In this document: piece by piece, positions 28,152 to 37,604 of the stretch
Position numbering within the stretch: position 1 is the first letter of the stretch
Layout of the letters: every line of letters starts with the position of its first letter
Assembly: GCF_036226685.1 (NCBI RefSeq)
Contig: NZ_CP109009.1
Location: forward strand, 3,162,001 to 3,226,000
Direction: 5' to 3'
From: Streptomyces sp. NBC_00690
GTDB lineage: Bacteria; Actinomycetota; Actinomycetes; Streptomycetales; Streptomycetaceae
Length of the DNA stretch: 64,000 nucleotides
The notes under the pieces: model-generated
Told to the model about the DNA's origin: nothing
Seen by the model: the letters and a program-made list of their open reading frames with translations, nothing else
The model's database searches: none
Program-made: the position numbers and the translations under genes

Positions 28152-29282
28152 GTGAGCGTGGTACCCATCAGCTCGGCCGTCATGACCCATCCCGTACGGG
28201 AGGAACAGGCCCGGGAGTTGGCCGGACTCCTGGGGTTGGGGGGACTCGCCCTGGACCCCGCACCGCACGATCCGCCGTCCGCACTGCGTACGGCGCTGGT
28301 GGCCTGGTCGGCCGTGGTACCGGGAGCGGGGCACCATCTCGTGGTGCAGGACGATGTGTCGGCGCCGCAGAATCTGTTGGCACTGGTGGGACGAGCGGTG
28401 GAGCGCTTCCCCAACGAGCCACTCGTCTTCTACACCAACTGGCATGCCCGCAATGGCTCTGCGTCCCGACTGGCCGCATTGGCGGGGGCTTCCTGGGTGC
28501 GGGCCGTCCCGGAGGAGTTCACCCCCTCCCTTGCGGTCTGTCTGCCGGTCAGCACTGTCGCTGAGTTCACCGAGTTCGCCCGGGACAGCGCCGAGCGCCA
28601 CGACGACGAAGTGTTGTCCGGCTTCTTCCGCACCAAGGGGCGGATGGCGCTGCTCGCCGTACCCAATGTGGTGGAGCACATCGGCACCAGCAGCATCAAC
28701 GGCCATGCGGCGCAGGGCATCCGACTGGCGGTCTGTCCCCTCGGGGCCGATGACGCCGACGGACTCTTGCAGCAGGGGTGGGTGCTGGAGGAGCTCGATT
28801 GGCTCCCCTATATGCGCTACGGCGAGGGCTACCTCCGGCTGCCCGGCCAGGAGACCGCGGCGGACGGCGGGCGGGGGCACATCCGCTGGCGCGACGCCCT
28901 GCCCGCGATAGGAGCTTCGTCCCGGCTCACCGAGGAACGCATCCGGGATCTGGTGACCGAACAGATGCCCCTGGGGCTGGCGACGGAGGTCGCCCGCTCG
29001 TTTGGCCCCGACTTCGCCGAGGAGTTGTGGATCCACTGTCTGATGTTGGGCCGGCAGGCGGCCGGGGCCGCCCATCGGCAGGCCCTGCGGCAGGGGGCCG
29101 AACCGATGGGGGCGCCGGACGAGGAGGCGATCCGGCGGCTGAAGGAGGCCGCGGTCTCGACGGTGGGGCCTGCTGGTCTGTCACCGGAGCGCCGTCCCGA
29201 GGCGGGTCCGGAGCAGACCCGGCTGATGACCGAGTTCGCCTGGACCGCTATCCGTGCCGGGGAGCGTCTGTGGGAGTCGTGA
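28152..29282 (+). CDS. Glycosyltransferase-like protein, paralog of the fusion at 43.3 kb
   Basis: A 376-residue protein whose first ~230 residues align clearly by eye with the N-terminal domain of the gene at 43315. Shared landmarks in order are VMTHP, PSALRTALVAWS versus PSVLRTALAAWS, LVVQDDV versus LVIQDDM, a RNGSASR versus RNGAAVR segment, SWVRAV versus RWVGAV, and AVPNVVEHIGTSSING versus SVPNLAEHEDRGSISG. The QDD motif and layout resemble GT-A/GT25-like nucleotide-sugar transferases, with Asp-Asp as a possible metal site; this is inference. The start is GTG 28152, 7 nt after AGGAG. The C-terminal ~110 residues are helical and unlike the paralog. It is convergent with the GNAT gene, overlapping by 35 bp. 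Confidence 0.7.
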   Translation: MSVVPISSAVMTHPVREEQARELAGLLGLGGLALDPAPHDPPSALRTALVAWSAVVPGAGHHLVVQDDVSAPQNLLALVGRAVERFPNEPLVFYTNWHARNGSASRLAALAGASWVRAVPEEFTPSLAVCLPVSTVAEFTEFARDSAERHDDEVLSGFFRTKGRMALLAVPNVVEHIGTSSINGHAAQGIRLAVCPLGADDADGLLQQGWVLEELDWLPYMRYGEGYLRLPGQETAADGGRGHIRWRDALPAIGASSRLTEERIRDLVTEQMPLGLATEVARSFGPDFAEELWIHCLMLGRQAAGAAHRQALRQGAEPMGAPDEEAIRRLKEAAVSTVGPAGLSPERRPEAGPEQTRLMTEFAWTAIRAGERLWES

Positions 29283-30021
29283 CCCGGTGGGTGATCCACA
29301 CCGCCGGCTCCCAGTAGGCGCCCAGGTCGCTGCTGTGGTCGACGTACAAGGTGGTCAGCCCGCCGGGGAAGACGTAGTCGCCGTCCTCGGGGAAGGCCAT
29401 CCCCGTCCAGCTCTCCCATTCGGCGACGGTGCCGGTGATCCTGGACGAGCGGGCCGATGCGGCGGTCACGGCACCTCCCGCCTTGACCTGGGTACGTATC
29501 CAGGGGTCGAACGGGGAGCCGTCGTCGCGGGTCCAGGAGGCGTACCGCTCGATGGGCACCAGCGGGTAGCGGTCCTTCCAGGTGGGTCGGATGGGCACGA
29601 GGACGGTGTCGACCCCGGCGATCCGGGCCGTGGCGCTCATGGTGTCGAGCAGCACCTTCGACAGTCCCTTGCCCTGGTGCCGCTGTGCGACCTCGATGCC
29701 GAGTGCGCAGAGGCCCCCGGGGGCACGGCCGGCGTCGTGGTCGGCGAAGGCCCGTCCGATCGAGTCGTCGAGCCCGGGGCCGAGGTCCTCGGGGGTGCCG
29801 TCCCAGCTGCGGGGAAGGGAGCGCCCGGCACCCAGGACCTCGTCCTGCTCCTCGTCGTACAGCAGGAACTGATAGTCCGGGAAGTCCTCGAACAGGCGAT
29901 TCCAGTAGTCGCCGTTGATGTCTCCGTGCAGGTTGTACTCGGGCACCACTCCGGCGAACTGCGCTGGGATGCGGTCCCACAGGGCGGGGCGTTCCGAGTA
30001 GCGCACCACGGCCATGGCCAT
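29248..30021 (-). CDS. GNAT-family N-acetyltransferase
   Basis: A 257-residue protein with a single GNAT fold in the first ~165 residues. Acetyl-CoA binding motif A appears as ALGIEVAQRHQGKGLSKVLLDTM, with the Gln/Arg-x-x-Gly-x-Gly core. The C-terminal ~90 residues (from PTWKDRYPLVPIERYASW) are an unusual extension rich in Trp and aromatics that may bind substrate. The start ATG 30021 is followed by a second in-frame ATG 30015. It lies in the putative biosynthetic region between a glycosyltransferase-like gene and a methyltransferase gene. Confidence 0.8.
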   Translation of the reverse strand: MAMAVVRYSERPALWDRIPAQFAGVVPEYNLHGDINGDYWNRLFEDFPDYQFLLYDEEQDEVLGAGRSLPRSWDGTPEDLGPGLDDSIGRAFADHDAGRAPGGLCALGIEVAQRHQGKGLSKVLLDTMSATARIAGVDTVLVPIRPTWKDRYPLVPIERYASWTRDDGSPFDPWIRTQVKAGGAVTAASARSSRITGTVAEWESWTGMAFPEDGDYVFPGGLTTLYVDHSSDLGAYWEPAVWITHRVTTPTDAPRHG

Positions 30022-30136
30022 TTTGATCTGCTCTCTTCTCTCCGGCGGTCGTGCGGGCGGTCGTCTGCGGGCCTGTTGCGGCTCTCTCGTGGAACTCGGC
30101 ACCCCAGGGCGTGTGACGGGTGGCCGGGGCATCGGG

Positions 30137-30982
30137 TCAGGCGGGTACGGACAGCTCCCAGGCGATGATCAGCGGGATGCCCTCCCAGGCGGCGCGGGCG
30201 GCGTCCGCGATGTACTCCTCGTATCCGCCGGGTGCCAGGCGGCCGTTGAAGAGGGGTTCGTGACAGGCGCGCACGGTCAGTCCGGCCCGGGCGAAGGCGT
30301 TCAGATAGTCGCTCGCGAAGTGGACGTGATTGCGGACGAACGCGAGTTGCTCGGATCCATGGACGAAGAGGCACTGGCCCTGGAGGGAGATCACGAAGGG
30401 GTGCATATCGGTGATGACGATGCGTCCGCCCGGTTTGACCACGCGGGCCAACTCCGCGACGCTTGCGTCCAGTTCCGGTAGGTGGGTCATCGCCAGGGAG
30501 CAGACGGCGACGTCGACGGACTGGTCGTCCAGCGGCAGGCTCTCCAGCCGTCCCACCCGGTACTGGGCCTCCGGGGCGTTCTCGCGGGCCTTGTCCAGCA
30601 TCTGCGGTGACTGGTCGACGCCGGTGGTGCGAAACCCGCGCGAGGTCAGGGCGAGGGTCTGACGGCCAGTGCCGCACGCGGCGTCGAGCGCGGCGCCGGC
30701 GGGGAGCCGGTCGAGGATCTCATGGACGATGGGCTCCTCCACCTCGATGTAGGAGCTGGGCAGGGTGTCGTAGATGGCGGACCACGAGGCGTAGCCGTCG
30801 GCGGCGTCGAGTTCGTCGACGTCCGCGCCCCTGCCGGGCAGTTGTTCGTCGCTGAGGACGAAGCGTCGTATGTCGTCCACGCGCTGCTTGAGGAACGCCT
30901 CGTCACCGTCGATGGCGCGCCGTAGCAGCGCCATGCCCTGGATTCCCAGCACCAGTTCGCGGACACGGAATTCACTGCTCAT
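30137..30982 (-). CDS. Class I SAM-dependent methyltransferase (UbiE-like)
   Basis: A 281-residue methyltransferase. An N-terminal ~90-residue helical region precedes motif I ALDAACGTGRQTLAL near residue 105. The acidic end of beta 2 (TTGVDQSPQML), a motif near VDVAVCSLAMTHL and post-motif RVVKPGGRIVITDMHPF are all clear. These mark a small-molecule C-, N- or O-methyltransferase. ATG 30982 has GAGGGGA 5 nt upstream; the much longer upstream frame is not coding. It is on the same strand as the GNAT gene (115-bp gap), probably one transcript. Confidence 0.88.
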   Translation of the reverse strand: MSSEFRVRELVLGIQGMALLRRAIDGDEAFLKQRVDDIRRFVLSDEQLPGRGADVDELDAADGYASWSAIYDTLPSSYIEVEEPIVHEILDRLPAGAALDAACGTGRQTLALTSRGFRTTGVDQSPQMLDKARENAPEAQYRVGRLESLPLDDQSVDVAVCSLAMTHLPELDASVAELARVVKPGGRIVITDMHPFVISLQGQCLFVHGSEQLAFVRNHVHFASDYLNAFARAGLTVRACHEPLFNGRLAPGGYEEYIADAARAAWEGIPLIIAWELSVPA

Positions 30983-31303
30983 TCGATTCCCCTCGCCGCC
31001 CATGGGATGGGCTGTCGATGTGTTGTGCACCGGGTGATGGAACCCGGATTTCCTTCGCGTGTTGTCCGCGTGCTGTTCGCGTGTCGCCTGGGTGTTGTTC
31101 AGGTGGTGTCGGCGTCTGTGTCGAGTGCCAGGACTACCCCGGTTCAAGGGAAAAGAGTCGATGAGCGGCCCTTGTGTCCAAAACGCGGCCACGAGTGGCC
31201 GGTTCAGGACGGGCCATTGTCGCGACCGGGTGCACCTATCTAGCATGTCCGACCGGCGGTGTGGACTTCTCGCCGTCTTTCTGCGATCAATCCTGGGAGC
31301 GGT
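30983..31303. other. Divergent promoter interval
   Basis: This ~320 bp lies between the minus-strand methyltransferase and the plus-strand dimethylformamidase-like gene. A degenerate GTGTTGT/GCGTGTYG repetition occupies about 31018-31105. No promoter core can be fixed with confidence. Confidence 0.45.
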
Positions 31304-32779
31304 GTGATAGAGGGCTATGTGGGCCGGGAAAGCGTGACGGCAGGCGATTTCCTTGCACTCCACGTCTCCACCGACGCACCCATCTACCGGGTGCGTTTCT
31401 ATCGACTCGGCGAAGAGTTGGAGATGGTACGAGAATCGGTGTGGCAACCAGGATCGCTGCATTCCGCTCCACCGCATCCCCAAGGTCCGCCGGCCGGTGC
31501 ATCTCCTGCGGCGGACTGGGACTGGCCCGCCATGGAATTCTCCATTCCGCCCGACTGGCGGACCGGGATCTATCTGGTGCAATTTATCGAGGGCGGCCCC
31601 GGTTCCGAGGACTCCGCACCGCTGCTGGACGGTTCGACCATCGAGGGCTTCGAGCGGGAGTTCTTCATCGTCCGACCGCGACGGCCCGGCGAACACTCCC
31701 GCATCCTCTACAAGAAGTCGACGTTCACCCGGCATGCGTACAACAAGTCGGACCGCAGGGATCTGGAGCGGACCGCCAGTCTCTACGAGAACCCGGTCTA
31801 CCTGGACGGCAGTGACGGCGGTCCCCGCGGGCACAAGATCAGTCTGCATCGGCCGGGCGGTGTGATCGACCTGGCCTACTGGGACGCCCCCTTCATCGCC
31901 TGGCTCGAACGCAGCGGCTATCCGGTGGAGTACTGCACCGACCTCGATCTGCACGAGAACCCAGAGCTGCTGTCCGCATACGACCTCCTGCTCAGCGTCG
32001 GCCATGACGAGTACTGGAGCCAGGCAATGCGGTCCCAGGTCGAGGAGTTCATCAGCGCCCGTGGGAACGTCGCCTTCTTCAGTGCGAACACCTGCTGGTG
32101 GCGCATTCACCCCGTCGACCAGAACAGCGCATTCATTTCTGACACGGATCACCAAGTGGGGGAGGACTATCCACATCTCCCGGCCACCGACCAATGGTGG
32201 CCTCCGATGCCCGACGGGGTCGGAGTACCGGAGAATTCCCTGACCGGTGTGAGCTTTCGCAACGGCGGCATGTGGGCGACATCGGACGGCACCTGGCCGG
32301 GCGATCGGCCGCGCGCCGGATATTCCGTACAGCACGCGGACCACTGGGTCTACGAGGGCACCGGACTACGCGATGGATCCGCGGATGGAGTTCAAGACCA
32401 TCTGGGCGCCGGAACACCGCTCATCGGCTATGAATGCGATGGCACCGCATTCACCTACGATGCCGAAGGAATCGCCTGGGCCGATGGCTCGGACGGCACT
32501 CCGGATTCATTCCTCATTCTGGGGATCCATCTCCTGAATCCGACGCATGACGATTTCCATCACTTCAAGCTCGGCCATTGGAACTGTGTCGCACGCGAGC
32601 CCGCAGTCACCAGTCCGCGCGCCGCCACGATGGGCGTGTACACGGCAGGCGGAACGGTGTTCACGGCCGGCACCACCGACTGGCCGGTGGTGTGCGGACG
32701 GGAGACGGACGCGGCGGTGGTGCGCGTCACCCGAAACGTGCTGGATCGGTTGCGGACGCGGACCACAGCAGATCGCTGA
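31304..32779 (+). CDS. N,N-dimethylformamidase large-subunit-like protein
   Basis: A 491-residue protein resembling the C-terminal/large subunit of N,N-dimethylformamidase. Visible landmarks are WRTGIYLVQF (Tyr ~90), FTRHAYNKSD (Tyr ~146) and SVGHDEYWSQAMR (His ~234, Glu ~236). In the Paracoccus enzyme the active site is a mononuclear iron held by two Tyr and one Glu, and the HDEYW motif supplies the Glu; the residues here line up with that pattern. The family hydrolyses small amides, but members in gene clusters may act on other amide or formamide groups. The start is GTG 31304 behind TGGGAGCG. The 3' end overlaps the convergent HAD gene by 53 bp. Confidence 0.8.
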   Translation: MIEGYVGRESVTAGDFLALHVSTDAPIYRVRFYRLGEELEMVRESVWQPGSLHSAPPHPQGPPAGASPAADWDWPAMEFSIPPDWRTGIYLVQFIEGGPGSEDSAPLLDGSTIEGFEREFFIVRPRRPGEHSRILYKKSTFTRHAYNKSDRRDLERTASLYENPVYLDGSDGGPRGHKISLHRPGGVIDLAYWDAPFIAWLERSGYPVEYCTDLDLHENPELLSAYDLLLSVGHDEYWSQAMRSQVEEFISARGNVAFFSANTCWWRIHPVDQNSAFISDTDHQVGEDYPHLPATDQWWPPMPDGVGVPENSLTGVSFRNGGMWATSDGTWPGDRPRAGYSVQHADHWVYEGTGLRDGSADGVQDHLGAGTPLIGYECDGTAFTYDAEGIAWADGSDGTPDSFLILGIHLLNPTHDDFHHFKLGHWNCVAREPAVTSPRAATMGVYTAGGTVFTAGTTDWPVVCGRETDAAVVRVTRNVLDRLRTRTTADR

Positions 32780-33470
32780 GCTCCGCGAGTCCGGAGATCC
32801 GGGCGGCGCCCGGCACGAGCGGTGGCGCTTGTCCGTCGACGGCCCGATCGGCACGCCATAGGTGGACCGCACGCATCCCCGCTGTCAGCGGCCCCTCCAC
32901 ATCCGGGCGCCAGACATCGCCGACGAACACGGTCTCCTCGGGCGTCAGTCCCAGCCGGTCCAACACCGCGCGATAGATGAGGGGATGGGGCTTGCGGGCG
33001 CCGACCCGTGCGGAACTGACCGACACGTCGATCAAATCCGTCAGGCCGACGTCCGCAAGGGACCGGTCCAGATGCCAGTACCAGTTGGAGCAGACCGCCA
33101 CCCGCACTCCCCTGCTGCGCAGTTCGGCGAGTGCTCCCGGCACATCGTCAAACAGGGCGAGATGAAGGTCCTTCATCGCCCGGTCGACCTCGGCGACCAG
33201 TTCCTCCAACTGATCGCCCGGCACCCCGCAGGCCCGGGCCCGGCTTCTGAGCCGGTCTCGCTCCCAGGCGGTGTACGCCCGTTCGCTACCGGAGTGGGCT
33301 CGGTGTTCCTCACCCTCCCCCGGCCCCACGGACCATTGGTCCCCCCAGCGGCGACCCGCTTCCACCAGCCCATGACGGGCGAAGATCGAGCGGTGGTCGG
33401 GCGGCAGCGGCGGGACCATCCGCACCAGGGTTCCGTAGAAGTCGAAGACGACTCCCCTGATCGCTGTCAT
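32727..33470 (-). CDS. HAD-superfamily hydrolase
   Basis: A 247-residue haloacid-dehalogenase-like phosphatase. Motif I is VVFDFYGTLV, with the nucleophile Asp near residue 10. A helical cap follows (~15-100), then motif II VAVCSNW, motif III Lys in VGARKPHPLIY and motif IV FVGDVWRPDVEG. It most likely removes phosphate from a sugar or other small metabolite. GTGGAGAG lies just before ATG 33470. Its 3' end runs 53 bp into the convergent dimethylformamidase-like gene. Confidence 0.87.
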   Translation of the reverse strand: MTAIRGVVFDFYGTLVRMVPPLPPDHRSIFARHGLVEAGRRWGDQWSVGPGEGEEHRAHSGSERAYTAWERDRLRSRARACGVPGDQLEELVAEVDRAMKDLHLALFDDVPGALAELRSRGVRVAVCSNWYWHLDRSLADVGLTDLIDVSVSSARVGARKPHPLIYRAVLDRLGLTPEETVFVGDVWRPDVEGPLTAGMRAVHLWRADRAVDGQAPPLVPGAARISGLAELSDLLWSASATDPARFG

Positions 33471-33749
33471 CTCTCTCCACGCTCCCGATGTGGTGTCCTC
33501 CGCTGCTGCGGCTGGGTCGCTCCTGGCCCGGATGCGGCCGTAGGGGGCAGGGCGGGGAAGGATCCCTACGGCCGCATCCATCACGGCGGCCTGTTCCCGA
33601 TCGGATGTGACTCCGTTCGGGTCGATGGCCCCGGCGCCCGGGGAGGGGCGTCACCCGTGTCATCGCCGCGCCGAACTCCGCGCGGAGGAACGGCGCGAGC
33701 CTGTCGCAACCGACAGCTCAGAGCCGTCCGTATCGTCAGTCCCGGCAGA

Positions 33750-34937
33750 TCAGAACCGTCCGTACCGGCGGGGGAAGTAGTCCTCCAACACGCCGTCGCG
33801 CTCGATGTCCACCGTGGAGCAGTGCAGCCCACCGCCGAAGGGACCGACCGCGCGGAACGGGACCGGCACGATCTCGAACCCGTAGGAGGACAGCTGCTCG
33901 GAGAGGCGCTCCTCCTTCTCCTCGACGCAGAGCGTGTTCTGGTCCAGGTTGAGCATGTTCGCTGCGAGCCAGGGGCTACAGAACGACAGTTTGGGAGGGT
34001 GGTCCCAACTCGCCGGCTGGACCGCCTCGATGACCTCCCAGTCGTTGAGCTTGTAGAACTCCATCAGCTCCGCGTCGGCGAGTCGCTCCCCGCAGTGCAG
34101 GACCAGGCCAGGCCGCAGGGGGACCCACGTGGAGTCGATGTGCAGCGGATGGGTGTTGGTGGAGGTCACGGCATGGACCCGGTGGTCGGGGAAGTGGCGC
34201 TTGAGCCACTCATAGCCGCTGCGGTTGGTGACGAAGGAGAGTTGGACGAAGAGGTCCTTGCCGAAGCGGGCGACATCGGCCGCATCGAAGAGGGGTTCCG
34301 CCTCGGTGAGCACCAGGTCGTAGTCGCGGACCCGGGCCAACTGCTCCTCGGTGCTCTGCCCGTTGAACTCGTCCCAGAATCCGGGCTTGAAGGAGTCGTC
34401 GGTGAGTCGCGGTTTGGGCGCCGCCTCCCACCGCATGTTGCTGTCGCCTTCGAACAGGTTCTGGAGCACCGGCCGGTAGCAGAGGTACTCGAACCAGCGG
34501 CTGCGGTACGACATGGTCGCTTCGAGGACCTCGTTGCCCACGGTCAGCAGGAGGTCCCTCGGCGGCATGCAGCCGAACATCGAGTCATGGCTCCACTCCG
34601 GGGTGGAGACCTGCTGGGTGAAGTCGATGGGGGTGGGGCGGTCCACCCGGATGCCACGGTCCGACAGGAGCTTGGCGAAGTTGTCGAGCTGTTCGTCCGC
34701 CTCTGCAACCATTTCGGCCGGCATGGGGCCGTAGGTGCCCAGGGGGAATCCATCGTCGGGGTAGTCCCGACGCACCGCGTGTTCGGGTGCCTGGACCACG
34801 GTGCCTTCGGCCCGTCCGACGATGACGTGCCGCAGCGGGTCCCAGCCGTTCCAGGCGTTGACCCGTAAGGGTCTGGAGTCGGCGGTGCTGGTCAAACCGG
34901 TGTTGAGATCCGTAGCGGAGTCGCTCTGCTCGGTCAC
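33750..34937 (-). CDS. Amidinotransferase (StrB/AGAT-type)
   Basis: A 395-residue enzyme of the arginine:glycine/inosamine-phosphate amidinotransferase family. Catalytic triad positions are visible as Asp in EPLFDAADVARFGKDLFVQ (~218/221), His266 in NTHPLHIDSTW and Cys373 in GPFGGGLHCSTVDIERDG. These match Asp, His and Cys of human AGAT. The reaction transfers the amidino group of arginine to an amine through a Cys-amidino intermediate; the acceptor could be glycine, an inosamine phosphate or another amine. GTG 34937 lies behind GAAGGGTGAG. It is divergent from the sugar ABC operon across ~300 bp, which suggests shared control. Confidence 0.92.
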   Translation of the reverse strand: MTEQSDSATDLNTGLTSTADSRPLRVNAWNGWDPLRHVIVGRAEGTVVQAPEHAVRRDYPDDGFPLGTYGPMPAEMVAEADEQLDNFAKLLSDRGIRVDRPTPIDFTQQVSTPEWSHDSMFGCMPPRDLLLTVGNEVLEATMSYRSRWFEYLCYRPVLQNLFEGDSNMRWEAAPKPRLTDDSFKPGFWDEFNGQSTEEQLARVRDYDLVLTEAEPLFDAADVARFGKDLFVQLSFVTNRSGYEWLKRHFPDHRVHAVTSTNTHPLHIDSTWVPLRPGLVLHCGERLADAELMEFYKLNDWEVIEAVQPASWDHPPKLSFCSPWLAANMLNLDQNTLCVEEKEERLSEQLSSYGFEIVPVPFRAVGPFGGGLHCSTVDIERDGVLEDYFPRRYGRF

Positions 34938-35233
34938 GTACTCACCCTTCGATAGGGGTCGCGGGAGACGCAGAGGCAAACCTGAGGCACGAATGGATCA
35001 CCGTCAAGAAGCACTTGATTGCGCAGCGCAGTCTTTAAGCCAAAGGTATAGGCCACCGGAAGCGAAAGTTCCGGCCATTGCCCGAGATCAGCGACGGACC
35101 ATGACGTTTGCGCACGTCGGAGGACCAGACCGATAACCGATCTCTTCGAGCCGAAAGACACGTGCAAGAGGAGAAGCCTGTTTCTCCCGGGTAGTTAGTG
35201 ACGGTCGCAAGCCACCCCCCACGGAGGACAACC

Positions 35234-36523
35234 ATGACACCGAGAAGGCTTCGCTGGTCCGCTTACCTGGGAACTCTCCTGTTACTCGGGACTGCGGCCT
35301 GCGGTTCGTCCGACGACTCGAACGGCTCGTCGGGCGGGGACAAGCTCACGGTCTGGCTCGCCGTCGACGCCCGGGAGAGTTGGCCCGGCATGGTGAAGTC
35401 GGCCAATGAGCGCTTCAACAAGAAGCACCCCGGTGTCGACGTCGAGATCCAGTACCAGCAGTGGCCCAGCAAGAACCAGAAGCTCGACGCCGTACTCGCG
35501 GGACGTGACACCCCCGACGTCGTCGAGATGGGCAACAGCGAAACAGCCAACTACATCCTCAATGGCGCCTTCATCCCCCTTGACGCCAAGAAGTTCGACC
35601 AGTCCGACACCTGGCTCGAAGCGCTGTCGGAGGCGTGTCAGTCCGAAGGCAAGACCTACTGCGTGCCGTACTACGCGGGCGCCAGGATCGGCGTCTACCG
35701 CACCGACTACTTCAGCCAGGCGGGAGTCACCGCCCCACCGGAGACATTCCCCGAACTCATCTCGGCCCTCGACAAGTTGAAGCAGAAGTACGGCAGCAAG
35801 GACCCCAACTTCTCCGCCCTCTATCTGCCCGGCCGCTACTGGTCGGCGGCGATGGCCTTCCTCAAGGACGCCGGCGGCGAGATGGCCGTGAAGACCGACG
35901 GCACCTGGAAGGGTGCGCTGTCCTCGCCCAAGTCGATCCAGGGCCTCACCCAGTGGAAGAAGCTCATCGACTCCTACTACGTGGGAGACCGGTCCAAGGA
36001 CAACGGCGACCAGCCCGCCGTCATCGGACAGGGCAAGGTCGGCGTCTTCTACGGCAACACCTGGGAGGCCCAAGCCTCAGCCGACAGCCGCTCCGGTGGC
36101 AACCCGGCGCTGAAGGGCAAGCTCGCCACCTTCACCTTCCCCGGCCCCTCGGGAGAAGTGCTGCCTCCGTTCCTCGGCGGCTCCACCCTTGCCATCCCCG
36201 CCAAGTCCCGCAACCAGGAGCTGGCAGCGGAGTGGATACGGATCTTCACCGACCGAGAGTCCCAGCGTCAGCTGATCGCCGCCAACACCCTGCCCAACAA
36301 CACGGTCCAGCTGAAGGACGTGCCCGCTGACGGCATCAACGGCCCGGCAGCCAAGGCGGCCGAGCGCGGTTGGATCACCCCGCAGGCACCCGGTTGGACC
36401 TCGGTCGAGAAGTCCAACATCCTTCCCGAGACGCTGGAGCGGATCGCCACCGGAAAGGACTCGGTGGAGAAGGCCACCAAGGAGGCGGACCGCAGGATCA
36501 ACGCGGTGATCAATGAGCGCTGA
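35234..36523 (+). CDS. Sugar ABC transporter substrate-binding lipoprotein
   Basis: A 429-residue extracellular solute-binding protein (family 1). The signal peptide ends in a lipobox (LLLLGTAACGSS) with the lipidated Cys near residue 23. The mature protein has the typical VWLAVDARESWPGMVKSANERF opening, DTPDVVEMGNSETANYI and FLGGSTLAIPAKSRNQELAAEWIRIF landmarks. Such proteins bind mono- or oligosaccharides. ATG 35234 has GGAGGACAACC in front and is preferred over GTG 35198. It is the first gene of a three-gene import operon lacking its own ATPase gene; a shared MsiK-type ATPase is normal in Streptomyces. Confidence 0.93.
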   Translation: MTPRRLRWSAYLGTLLLLGTAACGSSDDSNGSSGGDKLTVWLAVDARESWPGMVKSANERFNKKHPGVDVEIQYQQWPSKNQKLDAVLAGRDTPDVVEMGNSETANYILNGAFIPLDAKKFDQSDTWLEALSEACQSEGKTYCVPYYAGARIGVYRTDYFSQAGVTAPPETFPELISALDKLKQKYGSKDPNFSALYLPGRYWSAAMAFLKDAGGEMAVKTDGTWKGALSSPKSIQGLTQWKKLIDSYYVGDRSKDNGDQPAVIGQGKVGVFYGNTWEAQASADSRSGGNPALKGKLATFTFPGPSGEVLPPFLGGSTLAIPAKSRNQELAAEWIRIFTDRESQRQLIAANTLPNNTVQLKDVPADGINGPAAKAAERGWITPQAPGWTSVEKSNILPETLERIATGKDSVEKATKEADRRINAVINER

Positions 36524-37604
36524 TGCAACTCCGTCCGCCGCGCCCCCTCCGACCGGGGACGGTGCGCGGCAGCACGGCGAGAGGCACACCCCGAGCTCCA
36601 CGGTCGATCGGCCGGACCTACCCGGCCAGCAGCGAAGACCCGAAGAACACACACGAACCAAAAACGGCCGCGCCGGCCAGCAAGGGGACGGAGGTCGGAC
36701 GCGCGCCCCCCGCAGACGTCCACAACTGCTGCCCTATCTGCTGATCGCGCCGGCGCTGCTGTCCTTGGTGGTCGTCCTCGGCTACCCGCTGGCGGACATG
36801 CTCCTGCTCTCGTTCCAGGACATGACCCGCAAGGAACTGTTCAGCGGAGAGTCGCCGCCCTGGGTCGGACTTGAGCAGTTCCGCAACATCCTCAGCGACG
36901 ACTTCTTCTGGGTGGTCGTCGCCAGGACCACCGCCTTCACGGTCGTGTGCACCACGCTCACCATGGCGATCTCACTCGCCATAGCCCTGCTGATGCGACG
37001 GGTGTCCACCTGGGTCCGGCTGATCATCGCCTCGGTGCTGATCGCGGTCTGGGCCATGCCCGTGATGGTGGCCGCCTCCATCTTCCGCTGGCTGTTCGAC
37101 GCGGACTACGGGGTCGCCAACTGGCTGCTGAGCCAACTGCCGATGATGGACTTCAGCAAGCACAACTGGTTCACCGACCCCTGGCAGGGCTTCGCCGTCA
37201 TCGCGGGCGTGGTGATCTGGGGAGCCGTGCCCTTCGCCACCATCACCCTCCACGCGGCGCTCATGCAGATCCCGCAGGAGTTGGAGGAGGCGGCGGTCAT
37301 CGACGGGGTGCAGGGCTCGCAGATGCTGCGGCACATCACCTTCCCCGTCATCAAGCCCTCCTTCGTCATGGTCACGACCCTGATGTCCATCTGGAACTTC
37401 GGGGTCTTCAACCAGATCTGGCTGATGCGCGGCGGCCAACCGGAGCGGGAGTACTACCTGCTGGGCATCTACTCCTTCATCGAGTCGTTCGCGATCAACC
37501 GCTACAGCGCGGGTGCGGCGATCGCCGTGGTGACCGTACTGCTGCTCCTCGCCGGATCCGTCGTCTACCTACGTCAGATGCTTCGCATGGGAGAGGTCGA
37601 GTGA
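36513..37604 (+). CDS. Sugar ABC transporter permease (MalF-like)
   Basis: A 363-residue permease. The first ~75 residues are hydrophilic and low-complexity, unusually long for the family. About six membrane spans follow. The EAA loop that docks the ATPase reads ELEEAAVIDGVQGSQMLRHITFPVIKP near residue 255. The start ATG 36513 overlaps the binding-protein stop by 11 bp. It pairs with the next permease to form the translocation channel. Confidence 0.92.
   Translation: MSADATPSAAPPPTGDGARQHGERHTPSSTVDRPDLPGQQRRPEEHTRTKNGRAGQQGDGGRTRAPRRRPQLLPYLLIAPALLSLVVVLGYPLADMLLLSFQDMTRKELFSGESPPWVGLEQFRNILSDDFFWVVVARTTAFTVVCTTLTMAISLAIALLMRRVSTWVRLIIASVLIAVWAMPVMVAASIFRWLFDADYGVANWLLSQLPMMDFSKHNWFTDPWQGFAVIAGVVIWGAVPFATITLHAALMQIPQELEEAAVIDGVQGSQMLRHITFPVIKPSFVMVTTLMSIWNFGVFNQIWLMRGGQPEREYYLLGIYSFIESFAINRYSAGAAIAVVTVLLLLAGSVVYLRQMLRMGEVE

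Noticed and set aside
30983..32344. Long 5' extension of the methyltransferase frame
   Set aside because: Runs antisense to the dimethylformamidase-like gene; the true start with a ribosome binding site is at 30982.
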